Source of the DNA: Buttiauxella sp. A111
GTDB taxonomy: Bacteria; Pseudomonadota; Gammaproteobacteria; Enterobacterales; Enterobacteriaceae
Reading direction: 5' to 3'
DNA: 64,000 nt
Assembly: GCF_014189855.1 (NCBI RefSeq)
Contig: NZ_BJFN01000001.1
Location: 1-64,000 of the forward strand
Shown here: positions 25,745 to 34,226 of the stretch, piece by piece
How positions within the stretch are numbered: the first letter of the stretch is position 1
Layout of the letters: each line of letters begins with the position of its first letter
Made by a program: the position numbers and the translations under genes
The notes under the pieces: model-generated
The model's input: only the letters and a program-made list of their open reading frames with translations
What the model was told of the DNA's origin: nothing
The model's database searches: none

Positions 25745-26941
25745 TTAACTGTGCTGCGGCTTTTCTTCTAACGATACCGGCCAGCGGCGGAAGATTAACA
25801 CCGAGCCGATAAGCGCAACCAGTGCAGGAACCGCACCGACCAGACCGATGCTGGACATATCAAAATGCAAACTCACCTGATTACCCACCAACGCCCCCGC
25901 ACCAATCCCGATATTAAAAATCCCCGAGAATAACGCCATTGATACATCGGTTGCGTCAGGTGCCAGCGCCAGCACTTTAACCTGCATGCCGAGGGTGATG
26001 ACCATTATCGCGACACCCCAGAACAGGCATAACAACGTGAGGTAAGCGGTGCTTTGTGCGGCAGGCAACAGCAACGCAAGGCACAGCACTAATAAACCGA
26101 CAGAGCCACTGACGAGCGTGGATGAGTGCCGATTCCCCAATTTACCAAACATCACGCTGCCAATAATCCCCGCGCCCCCCAGGACCAACAGCAGGAAGGT
26201 AGCCATATTGGCGCTCAATCCGGCCACGGTTTGCACAAACGGCTCAATGTAACTGTAAGCGGTGTAATGTGCGGTAACGACCACCGCAACCAATGCGTAT
26301 AAGCTGACTAACGCGGGTCGCTTGAACAGCAGCGGCAAACTTTTTAGCGAACCTGAATGCTCGCTGGGTAATTTAGGCAGCAGTTTCATCACACAGAACA
26401 GCGTGATGGCCGCGATAACGCCAATGGCGAAGAAGGTGGTGCGCCAGCCGAAATACTGCCCGACAATACGCCCAAGCGGCAAACCCAGTACCATCGCAAG
26501 CGCTGTGCCGGTGGCAATCAAACTCAGCGCCTGCGCTTTTTTGCCTGCGGGTGCCATACGAATCGCCAGCGACGCGGTAATCGACCAGAAAATCGCGTGG
26601 GCAAATGCGATACCGATGCGGCTAATCACCAACACGGTAAAACTCCAGGCCACAAAAGAGAGTACGTGGCTTGCGATAAACAAGATAAAAATGCTGATTA
26701 ATAGCCGCTTTCGTTCGACCTGGCTGGTCAAGAGCATAAAGGGCAGGGACATCAGCGCCACTACCCAGGCGTAGATAGTCAGCATGATCCCGACTTGCGC
26801 TGTTTGCATGCCAAAACTATCGGCGATGTCTGACAGCAAACCGACTGGGACAAATTCCGTGGTGTTAAAAATAAAGGCCGCGACAGCGAGCGTAACGACG
26901 CGTAACCACGCCGTTTTGCGTGATACGTTGCTTATGGTCAT
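25745..26941 (-). CDS. sotB: SotB sugar efflux transporter
   Basis: A 398-residue MFS exporter of the DHA1 type, the counterpart of E. coli SotB/YdeA (396 aa), which exports arabinose and other sugars and is the neighbour of marC there too. Recognisable segments are [61 protein letters not shown] and [17 protein letters not shown]. Twelve hydrophobic spans are seen. The gene starts at ATG 26941; the 173 bases upstream to ygfS hold an AT-rich stretch and the ygfS terminator. It marks the left boundary of the purine island. Confidence 0.92.
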   Translation of the reverse strand: MTISNVSRKTAWLRVVTLAVAAFIFNTTEFVPVGLLSDIADSFGMQTAQVGIMLTIYAWVVALMSLPFMLLTSQVERKRLLISIFILFIASHVLSFVAWSFTVLVISRIGIAFAHAIFWSITASLAIRMAPAGKKAQALSLIATGTALAMVLGLPLGRIVGQYFGWRTTFFAIGVIAAITLFCVMKLLPKLPSEHSGSLKSLPLLFKRPALVSLYALVAVVVTAHYTAYSYIEPFVQTVAGLSANMATFLLLVLGGAGIIGSVMFGKLGNRHSSTLVSGSVGLLVLCLALLLPAAQSTAYLTLLCLFWGVAIMVITLGMQVKVLALAPDATDVSMALFSGIFNIGIGAGALVGNQVSLHFDMSSIGLVGAVPALVALIGSVLIFRRWPVSLEEKPQHS

Positions 26942-27084
26942 AAATGGGTTTCGCGCTGGTCAGTAAAAGTATGGAGAGGAGGCGATCATAAAACCATCGA
27001 TCCGGGTGTACAACCGGTATTGTGATTTATATCTCGTTTTTTGTGCTGATATCGTATGAAAGGCCGTTGTTAATTCAGGGGGAA

Positions 27085-27109
27085 TACGGGGCAGATGCAC
27101 CGCCCCGTA
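27085..27109 (-). terminator. Terminator after ygfS
   Basis: TACGGGGC (27085-27092) and GCCCCGTA (27102-27109) form a perfect 8-bp stem with a 9-nt loop six bases past the ygfS stop on the minus strand. The following bases (TTCCCCC) give no real T tract. Confidence 0.55.
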
Positions 27110-27114
27110 ATACT

Positions 27115-27585
27115 TTAAACAGCGTGGCGTTTTTGTATGGAGAGTTGCTCTAATCTCTCTGGCGTCATAATGCTAAGGGCATCGGTCGGGCAAACGCTCA
27201 CACAAGCTGGGCCTTGAGGGTCATGCTGGCACATATCACATTTTAATAGCGCGATTTTTTGTGGCGCTACCGCTTCCCCAACCACATCTACGGCACCGAA
27301 CGGGCAGGCCATAATGCAACTTTTGCACCCGATGCACAGTGCTTCATCCGCTGCAATTATCCCATTTCGCTTACTCAGCGCTCCGGTAGGACAGGCGCTT
27401 GCGCAGGGCGCACTTTCGCACTGGTGACATACGGCAGGGGAACTGATGTCACTCGTTTTGTAAACGCGCAGGCGGGGAGAAAAATCTTTGTGCGCGTCGG
27501 ACTGATGGTTAACCGCACAGCTAACTTCACACGTGCGGCAGCCGATACAGCGCTGTGTCTCAACATGAATGTAAGCTGTTTTCAT
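27115..27585 (-). CDS. ygfS: YgfS-like 4Fe-4S ferredoxin subunit
   Basis: A 156-residue electron-transfer protein with four cysteine clusters typical of the HydN/YgfS/DmsB-type ferredoxins: CIGCRTCEVSC, CHQCESAPCASACP, CIGCKSCIMACP and CDMCQHDPQGPACVSVCP. These bind four [4Fe-4S] clusters. There is no signal peptide, so it is cytoplasmic. Its start overlaps the ygfT stop by 4 bases (ATGA), so it is translationally coupled to ygfT, and the pair likely forms one redox complex. In E. coli the equivalent pair lies in the purine/urate cluster near xdhD and uacT. Confidence 0.87.
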   Translation of the reverse strand: MKTAYIHVETQRCIGCRTCEVSCAVNHQSDAHKDFSPRLRVYKTSDISSPAVCHQCESAPCASACPTGALSKRNGIIAADEALCIGCKSCIMACPFGAVDVVGEAVAPQKIALLKCDMCQHDPQGPACVSVCPTDALSIMTPERLEQLSIQKRHAV

Positions 27586-29528
27586 GATGCTGCCTTCGTC
27601 GCTTTCGCCTGCTCGCAGTCGAGCATATCAATAATATCCGTAGCAGCGCGGCGGCCATCGACCATTGCTGTTACCACCAGATCTGCACCGCGCACGGCAT
27701 CTCCTCCGGCAAAAACGCGTGGGTTTGTGGTCTGTCCTGGGTAGCGAGAGTTTACGCCTATGCGAATTTGTCCCCACTTATCGCATTCTACGTGGCCTTC
27801 TTTCAGCCATGGCATGGCATGAGCCTGGAAACCAAATGCGACAATGAGTGCATCGGCTTCAATAATAAACTCTGAGCCTTTGATGATTTTAGGGCGTCTG
27901 CGTCCACTGGCATCCATTTCGCCAAGTTCGGTCAGTAGCATTTCGATTCCCGCTACTGCCCCTTTTTTATCCAGCACGATGCGTTGCGGCTGGATGTTAA
28001 ACTGAAATTCCACGCCTTCTTCACGTGCATTTTTTACTTCTTTACGTGAGCCAGGCATATTGGCTTCATCACGCCGGTAGGCGCAAGTTACCGCTGTCGC
28101 GCCCTGACGCACGGCGGTTCGCAAGCAATCCATTGCCGTGTCTCCACCACCGAGCACCACCACGCGTTTGCCTTTGAGCGTAACAAACGGGTTTTCAGGA
28201 TCTTCGGCGATATTCATCACATTGCGGGTATTGGCTATCAAATAGGGCAACGCTTCTAGCACGCCTGTTGCATCCTCATTCTCAAGCCCTGCAATCATTG
28301 ACTGATAAGTGCCTGGGGCGATAAACACCGCGTCGTTTTCCTCAATCACCTGGCTGAAGCTGATATCCCGACCAATTTCACAGTTGAGCACGAACTCAAT
28401 GCCCATGCCGGTGAATATTTCTCTGCGCGTTGCTAACACTTGCTTATCAAGTTTGAAGGAGGGGATGCCAAACGTCAGCAGGCCGCCAATTTCTGGATGG
28501 CGATCGTAAACCACCGCTTTCACGCCGTGCCGCGCAAGTACGTCTGCGCAGGCTAATCCCGCCGGGCCCGCGCCAATGATTGCAACGCGTTCTGATCGCT
28601 GCCGAACACCGCTAAGATCCGGGCGCCAACCCGCCTTTAACGCGGTGTCAGTGATGTATTTCTCTATGCACCCAATGGTGACCGATCCGCTGTTGCCCTC
28701 AAGTGTGCAGGAACCCTCGCACAACCGGTCCTGTGGGCAAACGCGCCCACAAACTTCAGGTATGCTGCTGGTTCGGTGAGAAAGCTCCACGGCCTCGTTG
28801 ATACGCCCCTGTTTTGCCAGACGAATAAGTTCCGGGATGGCATTATGCAGAGGGCATGTCCAGCGGCAGTTGGCATGGTCGGCGCATTCCAGACAGCGCT
28901 CACCAGCCTGGCATGTTTGTTCCGGTTTAAAGGGCTGATAGATCTCCTGGAAATGGTGGCGTCGCTCGTTGGCCGGTAATTTATCCGGATCGCTTCTTTT
29001 TGGGCTGAGCAGCAGTTTGTCACGGCCGGTTTGCCGTGCCGCGCGCAGGCCTGGGAGTGTCTCTTGCTGCCGTTTGTGACGAATTTGAGTGAGCTGTTTC
29101 TGGGTGACAAGCTGCAAGGCATTAGTCGGGCAGACGTTGACACAGGCAGGGCCGCTGGCACTGTTTTTTTGTTCACATAAATCACATTTTTGGGCGATGG
29201 AATGGTCGTTGGTCGTTAGGCTTATCACGCCAAACGGGCACGCGAGGATGCAACTTTTACACCCGATACAGTGTTTCTCATCAAGAACGACATGATCATT
29301 TTGATAAACCAGCGCGGCGGTAGGGCAGCTCGCTACACATGGCGCATTATCACATTGATGGCACATAACGGCAGTTGACGCGCTACCCGTATTAACCACC
29401 GTGACGCGAGATTGCAGATGCTGCCCTGGCTCAGGGTAACGTTGTTCATTATGAGCCAACATGCAGGCTATTTCGCAAGATTTGCACCCAATACAATCAC
29501 AGGTATTCGCAATGACAAAACGGTTCAT
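27582..29528 (-). CDS. ygfT: YgfT/AegA-type iron-sulfur flavoprotein oxidoreductase
   Basis: A 648-residue fusion. Residues 1 to ~170 form a four-cluster ferredoxin domain (CIGCKSCEIAC, CHQCDNAPCVASCP, CIGCKSCILACP, CDLCEQ...CVNVCP). The rest is a glutamate-synthase small-subunit-like flavoprotein with its own N-terminal Fe-S segment (CLECADHANCRWTCP), FAD site AIIGAGPAGLACADVL and NAD(P)H site VVVLGGGDTAMDC. E. coli YgfT (also called UacF) and AegA are linked to formate-dependent anaerobic urate degradation. The start at 29528 (MNRFVIAN) has AGGA upstream; the longer frame to 29627 is not supported. It is divergent from the Mo hydroxylase gene. Confidence 0.9.
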   Translation of the reverse strand: MNRFVIANTCDCIGCKSCEIACMLAHNEQRYPEPGQHLQSRVTVVNTGSASTAVMCHQCDNAPCVASCPTAALVYQNDHVVLDEKHCIGCKSCILACPFGVISLTTNDHSIAQKCDLCEQKNSASGPACVNVCPTNALQLVTQKQLTQIRHKRQQETLPGLRAARQTGRDKLLLSPKRSDPDKLPANERRHHFQEIYQPFKPEQTCQAGERCLECADHANCRWTCPLHNAIPELIRLAKQGRINEAVELSHRTSSIPEVCGRVCPQDRLCEGSCTLEGNSGSVTIGCIEKYITDTALKAGWRPDLSGVRQRSERVAIIGAGPAGLACADVLARHGVKAVVYDRHPEIGGLLTFGIPSFKLDKQVLATRREIFTGMGIEFVLNCEIGRDISFSQVIEENDAVFIAPGTYQSMIAGLENEDATGVLEALPYLIANTRNVMNIAEDPENPFVTLKGKRVVVLGGGDTAMDCLRTAVRQGATAVTCAYRRDEANMPGSRKEVKNAREEGVEFQFNIQPQRIVLDKKGAVAGIEMLLTELGEMDASGRRRPKIIKGSEFIIEADALIVAFGFQAHAMPWLKEGHVECDKWGQIRIGVNSRYPGQTTNPRVFAGGDAVRGADLVVTAMVDGRRAATDIIDMLDCEQAKATKAAS

Positions 29529-29678
29529 GTTTTCTTCCTGATTTGCGTTTTGCCACGATGATGCAAAAAAGGTGCACAAAAAATTAAACAACCGAAAGTA
29601 AAAACGATAATGAGAGGTGCTTCGCAAAACTATATTTATTCACCTTTATTAATCGCCAGGTTTTACCACCTGCTTGAT

Positions 29679-29703
29679 GATAATTATCAGTTTGATAATT
29701 ATC
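29679..29703. promoter_or_regulatory. Tandem FNR-like boxes
   Basis: The 10-base palindrome GATAATTATC occurs twice, separated by AGTTT. The second copy extends to TTGATAATTATCTA, which fits the FNR consensus TTGAT-N4-ATCAA at 8 of 10 fixed positions; the first (ATGATAATTATCAG) also fits at 8 of 10. Centres are 15 bases apart. Confidence 0.5.
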
Positions 29704-29825
29704 TAATCCTCTGCATGCTATTTATTTAATGCCCACTGTATCGCCTGCGTGATTTCACAGTAGATGTTTTCAATTTTTGAATTCAGCTCGCAAAAATTAC
29801 TCGTGTTTTTATTTCTTACCTGTGC

Positions 29826-29841
29826 TGGCACAGCCTTTGCT
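29826..29841 (+). promoter_or_regulatory. Sigma-54 promoter of the Mo hydroxylase operon
   Basis: TGGCACAGCCTTTGCT has GG (29827-29828) and GC (29839-29840) separated by 10 bases, a near-perfect -24/-12 element. Start predicted near 29852, about 46 bases before the ATG at 29898. Confidence 0.8.
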
Positions 29842-29897
29842 TATTACTAACCGTTTAAGATACTCACATTAGTTCTATTCTTATTATGGAGAATGGT

Positions 29898-32800
29898 ATG
29901 GATACAACGCTGGTAGGCACTGAAGTCCCGCGCGTTGACGGTGTAGCAAAAGTCAAAGGAAGCGCTATTTACGGCGATGATATCGTCATGCAGGGTATGC
30001 TTTACGGGGTTTGTCGTTACGCGGATATTGCTGCGGGTCGCCTTGAAACTCTCGATATCAGTGAAGCACAAAAAATCCCCGGTGTGGTGTACATTGCCAC
30101 CGCTAAGGATGTCAAAGGTGTCGAAAAAATAGGCGTCATTATTCCAGACTACCCGCCGATTGCGAAAGATGAAATCGCCTTCCGAGGGGACGTGATTGCG
30201 ATTATTGCGGCTGAAACCTACGAGGCCGCATGCCTGGCGGCTGACAAAATCAGCGCAACCTACACGCAATACACCCCGATAACCGATCCACAAGAAGCCC
30301 TCGCACCGGGTGCACGGTTGATCCATTGCGACAGTGAAAGCAACGTTATCAATCGTCATCATACGGTAAAAGGTGATATTGACGCCGGGTTCGCTGCCTC
30401 TACACATATATTTGAACGTGAATATGAAGTCGGTTTTCAGGAGCACGCATATATAGAACCTGAATCGATCATCAGCTATTTAGATCCTAACGAACAAATT
30501 ATTACTATTGCAGGTTCTATTCAGAATGCGCACCGCGTTCGTGGCCTTGTCGCTAAATATCTTGGATTGCCGCAGTCTAAGGTTAACGTTAAGCGTTCCG
30601 TGCTGGGTGGTTCATTTGGCGGCAAGGATGATATTATCGATCATCTTGCCTGCCGTGCGGCATTATTAACTACTCTGACCGGGCGCCCGGTTAAATTCAC
30701 ATATAATCGCGAACAGTCTATGCGCGAAAGTTATAAGCGCCATCCTTATAAGATGAAATACAAAATAGGGTTGGATGACGATGCGCGTATTCAGGCGATA
30801 AAAATAGATATCATTGCGGATGGCGGCAGTTACGCAGGCCAAACTATTTTTGTGACCTGGCGGAGTTCAGTGCAGGCCGCAGGCCCTTATAATATCCCCA
30901 ACGTCAGGGTTGATGTCACAGGCGTCTATACCAACAACAATTACACTTCCGCATACCGTGGCTACGGTGCGCCGCAGGTCATTTTTGCCAACGAATCGCT
31001 GATGGATGAAGTGGCTGCCACCTTTAAAATTTCGCCGGTAGAACTTCGCCGTCGAAATGTGCTGAAGCAAAACGATACCAGCATGGCCGGGCAGGTCTTT
31101 AGCGAACACACCGTTTCTGCCGAAGAGGTACTGGACCGGGCGCTGAACAGTGCAGAGTTCTGTGCCAAACGGGATCACTACCAGCGTCTAAACGCCCAAA
31201 ACAATCCAGTAAAATACGGTATTGGCCTGGCTTTAAGCCACCGTGGTTGCTCTCTTGGCGCCGAAGGGCTGGATGCCTCATCCGCGCTGATTCAAATAAA
31301 CGCTGATTGTAGCCTTAACATCTCCACCTCTGTGTCAGAAAACGGCCAGGGGTTGCAAACGACCATGTCGTTGATTGCTGCTGAAGCCTTCGGTCTTCCG
31401 CTTGAACAAGTAATGTTTACCGATCCCGCGACGGCAATGATCGCCGATGGTGGCTCAACGGTTGCATCGCGCGGCACGCTGATGGGAGGGCAGGCAGTGC
31501 TGAGTGCTGCCAATAAGCTGAAGTGCAGAATGGTAAAGGTGGTCGGCAAAGCTTTAAATGCCAGCTCAGTGGATGAACTGAATTGGGAAAACGGTGAGGT
31601 CTATAACCGGCAGCAGCCGGACCTGCGTCTTTCATTTAATGATGTCGTTGGTAAAACCAAAGCTGCGGGCGAAAATCTTTCTGCCTATGGCTGGCACGTG
31701 GCCCCGGACATTCATTGGGATGAGCATAAAGGCTCCGGTAGCCCGTACTTCACTTGGGTCTACGGCTGCCAGATTGCAGATGTCGCAGTGGACACGCGCA
31801 CTGGCAAAATAACACTCAACCACATCACTGCGGTGCATGATGTAGGTAAAGTGATCAATCGCGTTGGCATTGAAGGGCAAGTCTACGGCGGCGTGGTTCA
31901 AGGGATGATTGGCTACGGCATGCTGGAAGATTTCAATATTGCCCATGGTGAAGTGAAATCTGAAAACTTTGATACCTACCTGCTGCCAACCATCAAAGAT
32001 GTTCCACCGATAACGGTTATTACCGTGGAAAACCACGATAAAGCCGGTCCTTATGGCGCGAAAGTGATTGGTGAGCCCGTGCTGGAACTGGGGGCGGCTG
32101 CGTTGAACAACGCGGTGAGCTTTGCACTGGATCGCTGGAATCGCCAGATCCCACTCACCCTTGAGCAAGTTCGCCTGGGCTACAACCTGAAAAAACCAGA
32201 GCGCCAAAGTGAACTTCAGGGCGAGCAAGGTGAGAAAAAACAAACGCTACGGCTCAACAATCTCACCGTCTGTACACCGTCTTCACTCAATGATGCCCTG
32301 CAAGCCATGCAAGAACCCGGCGCAATGGCGATTGCCGGGGGGACTGATCAACTGGTGCAGGCGAGGATGCAGGTCAGCAATCTTAAACTGGTGAATATTT
32401 CAGGCCTGAAAGAACTTAGCCAGATTGTAGAAGCTGACGGCGGCTTAGTGATTGGTGCTGCGGTCTGCTTTAGCGATCTTGTCGCCCATCCAGCCGTTCG
32501 CGAACGTTATCCCGTGCTGGTCACCGCCTGTCGCACTATAGGCTCGCTGCAATTGCGAAACCGCGCAACCATTGGAGGCAATATTGTCAATGCCGCACCA
32601 TGTGCGGACTCAGTGCCTCCGTTGATCATTCTGGATGCTGAGGTGGAGCTGCAATCCTCATCAGGAATTCGCTATCTACCGTTAAGTCACTTTATAGAAG
32701 CGGGTTATCGCACAAGTCTGCAACCTGGAGAATTGCTGACGCGGGTGCTCATTCCCAAACCACAGCCTGAAATTCAGCAGTATCGCTATCTGCAATTGGG

Positions 32801-33110
32801 GCGCCGAAACGCGCTGAACATTACTCGCCAGAGTTTGACTGGGCAATTCAGCCTGGATAGCCAAGGTAAGCTGGCGTTTTGCCGACTGGTGGATGGCGCG
32901 CTGTTCAGTAAGCCACAGCGGTTGTACGAAGTCGAAAATTGCCTCATGGGTAAAGTGCTTTCAGCACAGACCATCGAAGATGCGGCGGAAGCCCTTAATC
33001 AGAAGATGGAGGCTGCGATAGGCAAGCGTTGGTCAGCGGCATACAAAATGCCGGTCTATCTCGACATGTTCCGCCAGATGTTGGGCGAGTTGCTGAACGA
33101 AAGAAAGTGA
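29898..33110 (+). CDS. Molybdenum hydroxylase with fused Mo and FAD domains (xanthine dehydrogenase family)
   Basis: A 1070-residue protein. Residues 1 to ~750 are the molybdopterin-binding large subunit of xanthine dehydrogenase/aldehyde oxidase enzymes: PRVDGVAKVKGSAIYGDD, GGSFGGKDD, AYRGYGAPQ and GPYGAKVIGEP, the last near the catalytic glutamate (GEPVLELGAAA). After a charged linker, residues ~787-1070 are the FAD subunit, with AIAGGTDQLVQAR and TIGSLQLRNRATIGGNIVNAAPCADS. In E. coli XdhA/XdhB these are separate proteins. The likely reaction is hydroxylation of a purine such as hypoxanthine or xanthine to urate. The ATG at 29898 has GGAG 6 bases upstream. The [2Fe-2S] subunit follows 13 bases later. 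Confidence 0.88.
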   Translation: MDTTLVGTEVPRVDGVAKVKGSAIYGDDIVMQGMLYGVCRYADIAAGRLETLDISEAQKIPGVVYIATAKDVKGVEKIGVIIPDYPPIAKDEIAFRGDVIAIIAAETYEAACLAADKISATYTQYTPITDPQEALAPGARLIHCDSESNVINRHHTVKGDIDAGFAASTHIFEREYEVGFQEHAYIEPESIISYLDPNEQIITIAGSIQNAHRVRGLVAKYLGLPQSKVNVKRSVLGGSFGGKDDIIDHLACRAALLTTLTGRPVKFTYNREQSMRESYKRHPYKMKYKIGLDDDARIQAIKIDIIADGGSYAGQTIFVTWRSSVQAAGPYNIPNVRVDVTGVYTNNNYTSAYRGYGAPQVIFANESLMDEVAATFKISPVELRRRNVLKQNDTSMAGQVFSEHTVSAEEVLDRALNSAEFCAKRDHYQRLNAQNNPVKYGIGLALSHRGCSLGAEGLDASSALIQINADCSLNISTSVSENGQGLQTTMSLIAAEAFGLPLEQVMFTDPATAMIADGGSTVASRGTLMGGQAVLSAANKLKCRMVKVVGKALNASSVDELNWENGEVYNRQQPDLRLSFNDVVGKTKAAGENLSAYGWHVAPDIHWDEHKGSGSPYFTWVYGCQIADVAVDTRTGKITLNHITAVHDVGKVINRVGIEGQVYGGVVQGMIGYGMLEDFNIAHGEVKSENFDTYLLPTIKDVPPITVITVENHDKAGPYGAKVIGEPVLELGAAALNNAVSFALDRWNRQIPLTLEQVRLGYNLKKPERQSELQGEQGEKKQTLRLNNLTVCTPSSLNDALQAMQEPGAMAIAGGTDQLVQARMQVSNLKLVNISGLKELSQIVEADGGLVIGAAVCFSDLVAHPAVRERYPVLVTACRTIGSLQLRNRATIGGNIVNAAPCADSVPPLIILDAEVELQSSSGIRYLPLSHFIEAGYRTSLQPGELLTRVLIPKPQPEIQQYRYLQLGRRNALNITRQSLTGQFSLDSQGKLAFCRLVDGALFSKPQRLYEVENCLMGKVLSAQTIEDAAEALNQKMEAAIGKRWSAAYKMPVYLDMFRQMLGELLNERK

Positions 33111-33123
33111 GCAGGATAAAAAA

Positions 33124-33588
33124 ATGAAAACGATAGAGCTGAAAGTTAACGGTATCCGTGTGAGCCGTGAAGTGAGCGATAACCGCCGTTTAGTTGATTT
33201 TTTACGTGAGGATCTGCGTCTCACCGGCACCAAAGAAGGATGTTCGGTGGGTGAGTGTGGAGCCTGCACCATCATTATGAATGGTAAAGCCGTCTGTTCG
33301 TGTCTGGTGCTGGCGGTGCAGTGTGAGGGGGCTGAAATCTCGACCGTCGAAGCGCTACATCATGAACCTATAGGCTTAAAACTACAGAATGCCTTCGTAC
33401 GCCACGGGGGGACGCAGTGTGGATACTGCACCCCGGGAATACTGATGAGCAGCAAAGCGTTGCTCGACAGTAACCCTAATCCTTCAGACGATGAAATCTG
33501 TGAAGCGCTTGAAGGCAATCTGTGTCGCTGTACGGGTTACCACCCCGTGATTAAATCTATAAAAGCCGTCCTGAAGTCTGTTGGATAA
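33124..33588 (+). CDS. [2Fe-2S] subunit of the Mo hydroxylase
   Basis: A 154-residue small subunit with both clusters of the family. The plant-type ferredoxin domain has GCSVGECGACT with a further cysteine in the AVCSC segment. The helical C-terminal domain has QCGYCTPG and NLCRCTGYHP. It passes electrons from the Mo centre to FAD. It corresponds to E. coli XdhC (159 aa) in role. It begins 13 bases after the fused Mo/FAD gene with no promoter between, so the two form the enzyme together. A terminator-like hairpin follows, then mocA. Confidence 0.92.
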   Translation: MKTIELKVNGIRVSREVSDNRRLVDFLREDLRLTGTKEGCSVGECGACTIIMNGKAVCSCLVLAVQCEGAEISTVEALHHEPIGLKLQNAFVRHGGTQCGYCTPGILMSSKALLDSNPNPSDDEICEALEGNLCRCTGYHPVIKSIKAVLKSVG

Positions 33589-33594
33589 TTCATT

Positions 33595-33618
33595 GGCCCC
33601 GTTTCAGGGGCCTTTTTT
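33595..33618 (+). terminator. Intrinsic terminator between the [2Fe-2S] gene and mocA
   Basis: GGCCCC (33595-33600) and GGGGCC (33607-33612) with a 6-nt loop and six T. It is only 11 bases before the mocA start, so mocA is either expressed by readthrough at lower level or has its own weak promoter upstream. Confidence 0.75.
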
Positions 33619-33629
33619 CGAGGTGTGCG

Positions 33630-34226
33630 ATGGAAGACAAACCAGAGTGCGTTATGTTGGCGGCAGGGCTTTCGAGCAGAATGGGCGCGTGGAAAATGAT
33701 GCTCCCATGGGACGAGGGCACAGTACTGGATAGCGCGATTGAACACGCTCTAGGGTTTTGTGAACGAGTGATTCTGGTGACGGGCCATCGGGCGGATGAA
33801 CTTCATGTTCGTTATGGCAATCATCCCGGCGTGACACTGGCCTACAATCCCGATTTTCAGCAAGGAATGTTCTCTTCAGTGCAATGCGGAATCGCTCAGA
33901 CGCACGGACAACATTTTTTCCTGGCATTAGGTGATATGCCGACGATCAGTCCTGCGGTTTATGCCACGCTGTGGGAATCACGTGGGCCCTATTGCTGTGT
34001 GCCCGAATTTGCAAGTTACCGTGGCCATCCTGCGTTATTGCCGGGTTCTATGCGCGGAGCCATTCTCGCAACCCCAGCCAACGGGATGCTAAAGTCGTTA
34101 ATGCAAACTTTTGGTCGGCGGAGTATCGAGGTGGATGAACCGGCTATCCATGAAGATGTGGACACGCCGGTACAGTATCAAAAGCTTGCAGCCGAATGGT
34201 GCAAGCCAGAAAAAGTATACGGTTAG
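33630..34226 (+). CDS. mocA: MocA molybdenum cofactor cytidylyltransferase
   Basis: A 198-residue nucleotidyltransferase of the GlmU/MobA fold that joins CTP to Mo-molybdopterin to make the cytosine dinucleotide cofactor used by xanthine dehydrogenase-family enzymes. The signature [18 protein letters not shown] is near the N-terminus (residues ~9-26), with [10 protein letters not shown] carrying the metal-binding aspartate. It matches E. coli MocA/YgfJ (192 aa). CGAGGTG serves as ribosome binding site. It is convergent with the ygeV-type gene: the two stops overlap by 4 bases. Its presence beside the Mo hydroxylase supports an MCD-type cofactor. Confidence 0.92.
   Translation: MEDKPECVMLAAGLSSRMGAWKMMLPWDEGTVLDSAIEHALGFCERVILVTGHRADELHVRYGNHPGVTLAYNPDFQQGMFSSVQCGIAQTHGQHFFLALGDMPTISPAVYATLWESRGPYCCVPEFASYRGHPALLPGSMRGAILATPANGMLKSLMQTFGRRSIEVDEPAIHEDVDTPVQYQKLAAEWCKPEKVYG

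Larger units (their letters stand above)
29529..29897. promoter_or_regulatory. Divergent control region, ygfT / Mo hydroxylase
   Basis: This 369-base AT-rich gap has no gene. It holds tandem FNR-like palindromes at 29679-29703 and a sigma-54 promoter for the plus strand at 29826-29841. A minus-strand -10-like ATTAAT near 29648-29653 would place one FNR-like box about 42 bases upstream of a ygfT start site. No sigma-54 motif is visible on the minus strand. Confidence 0.6.
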
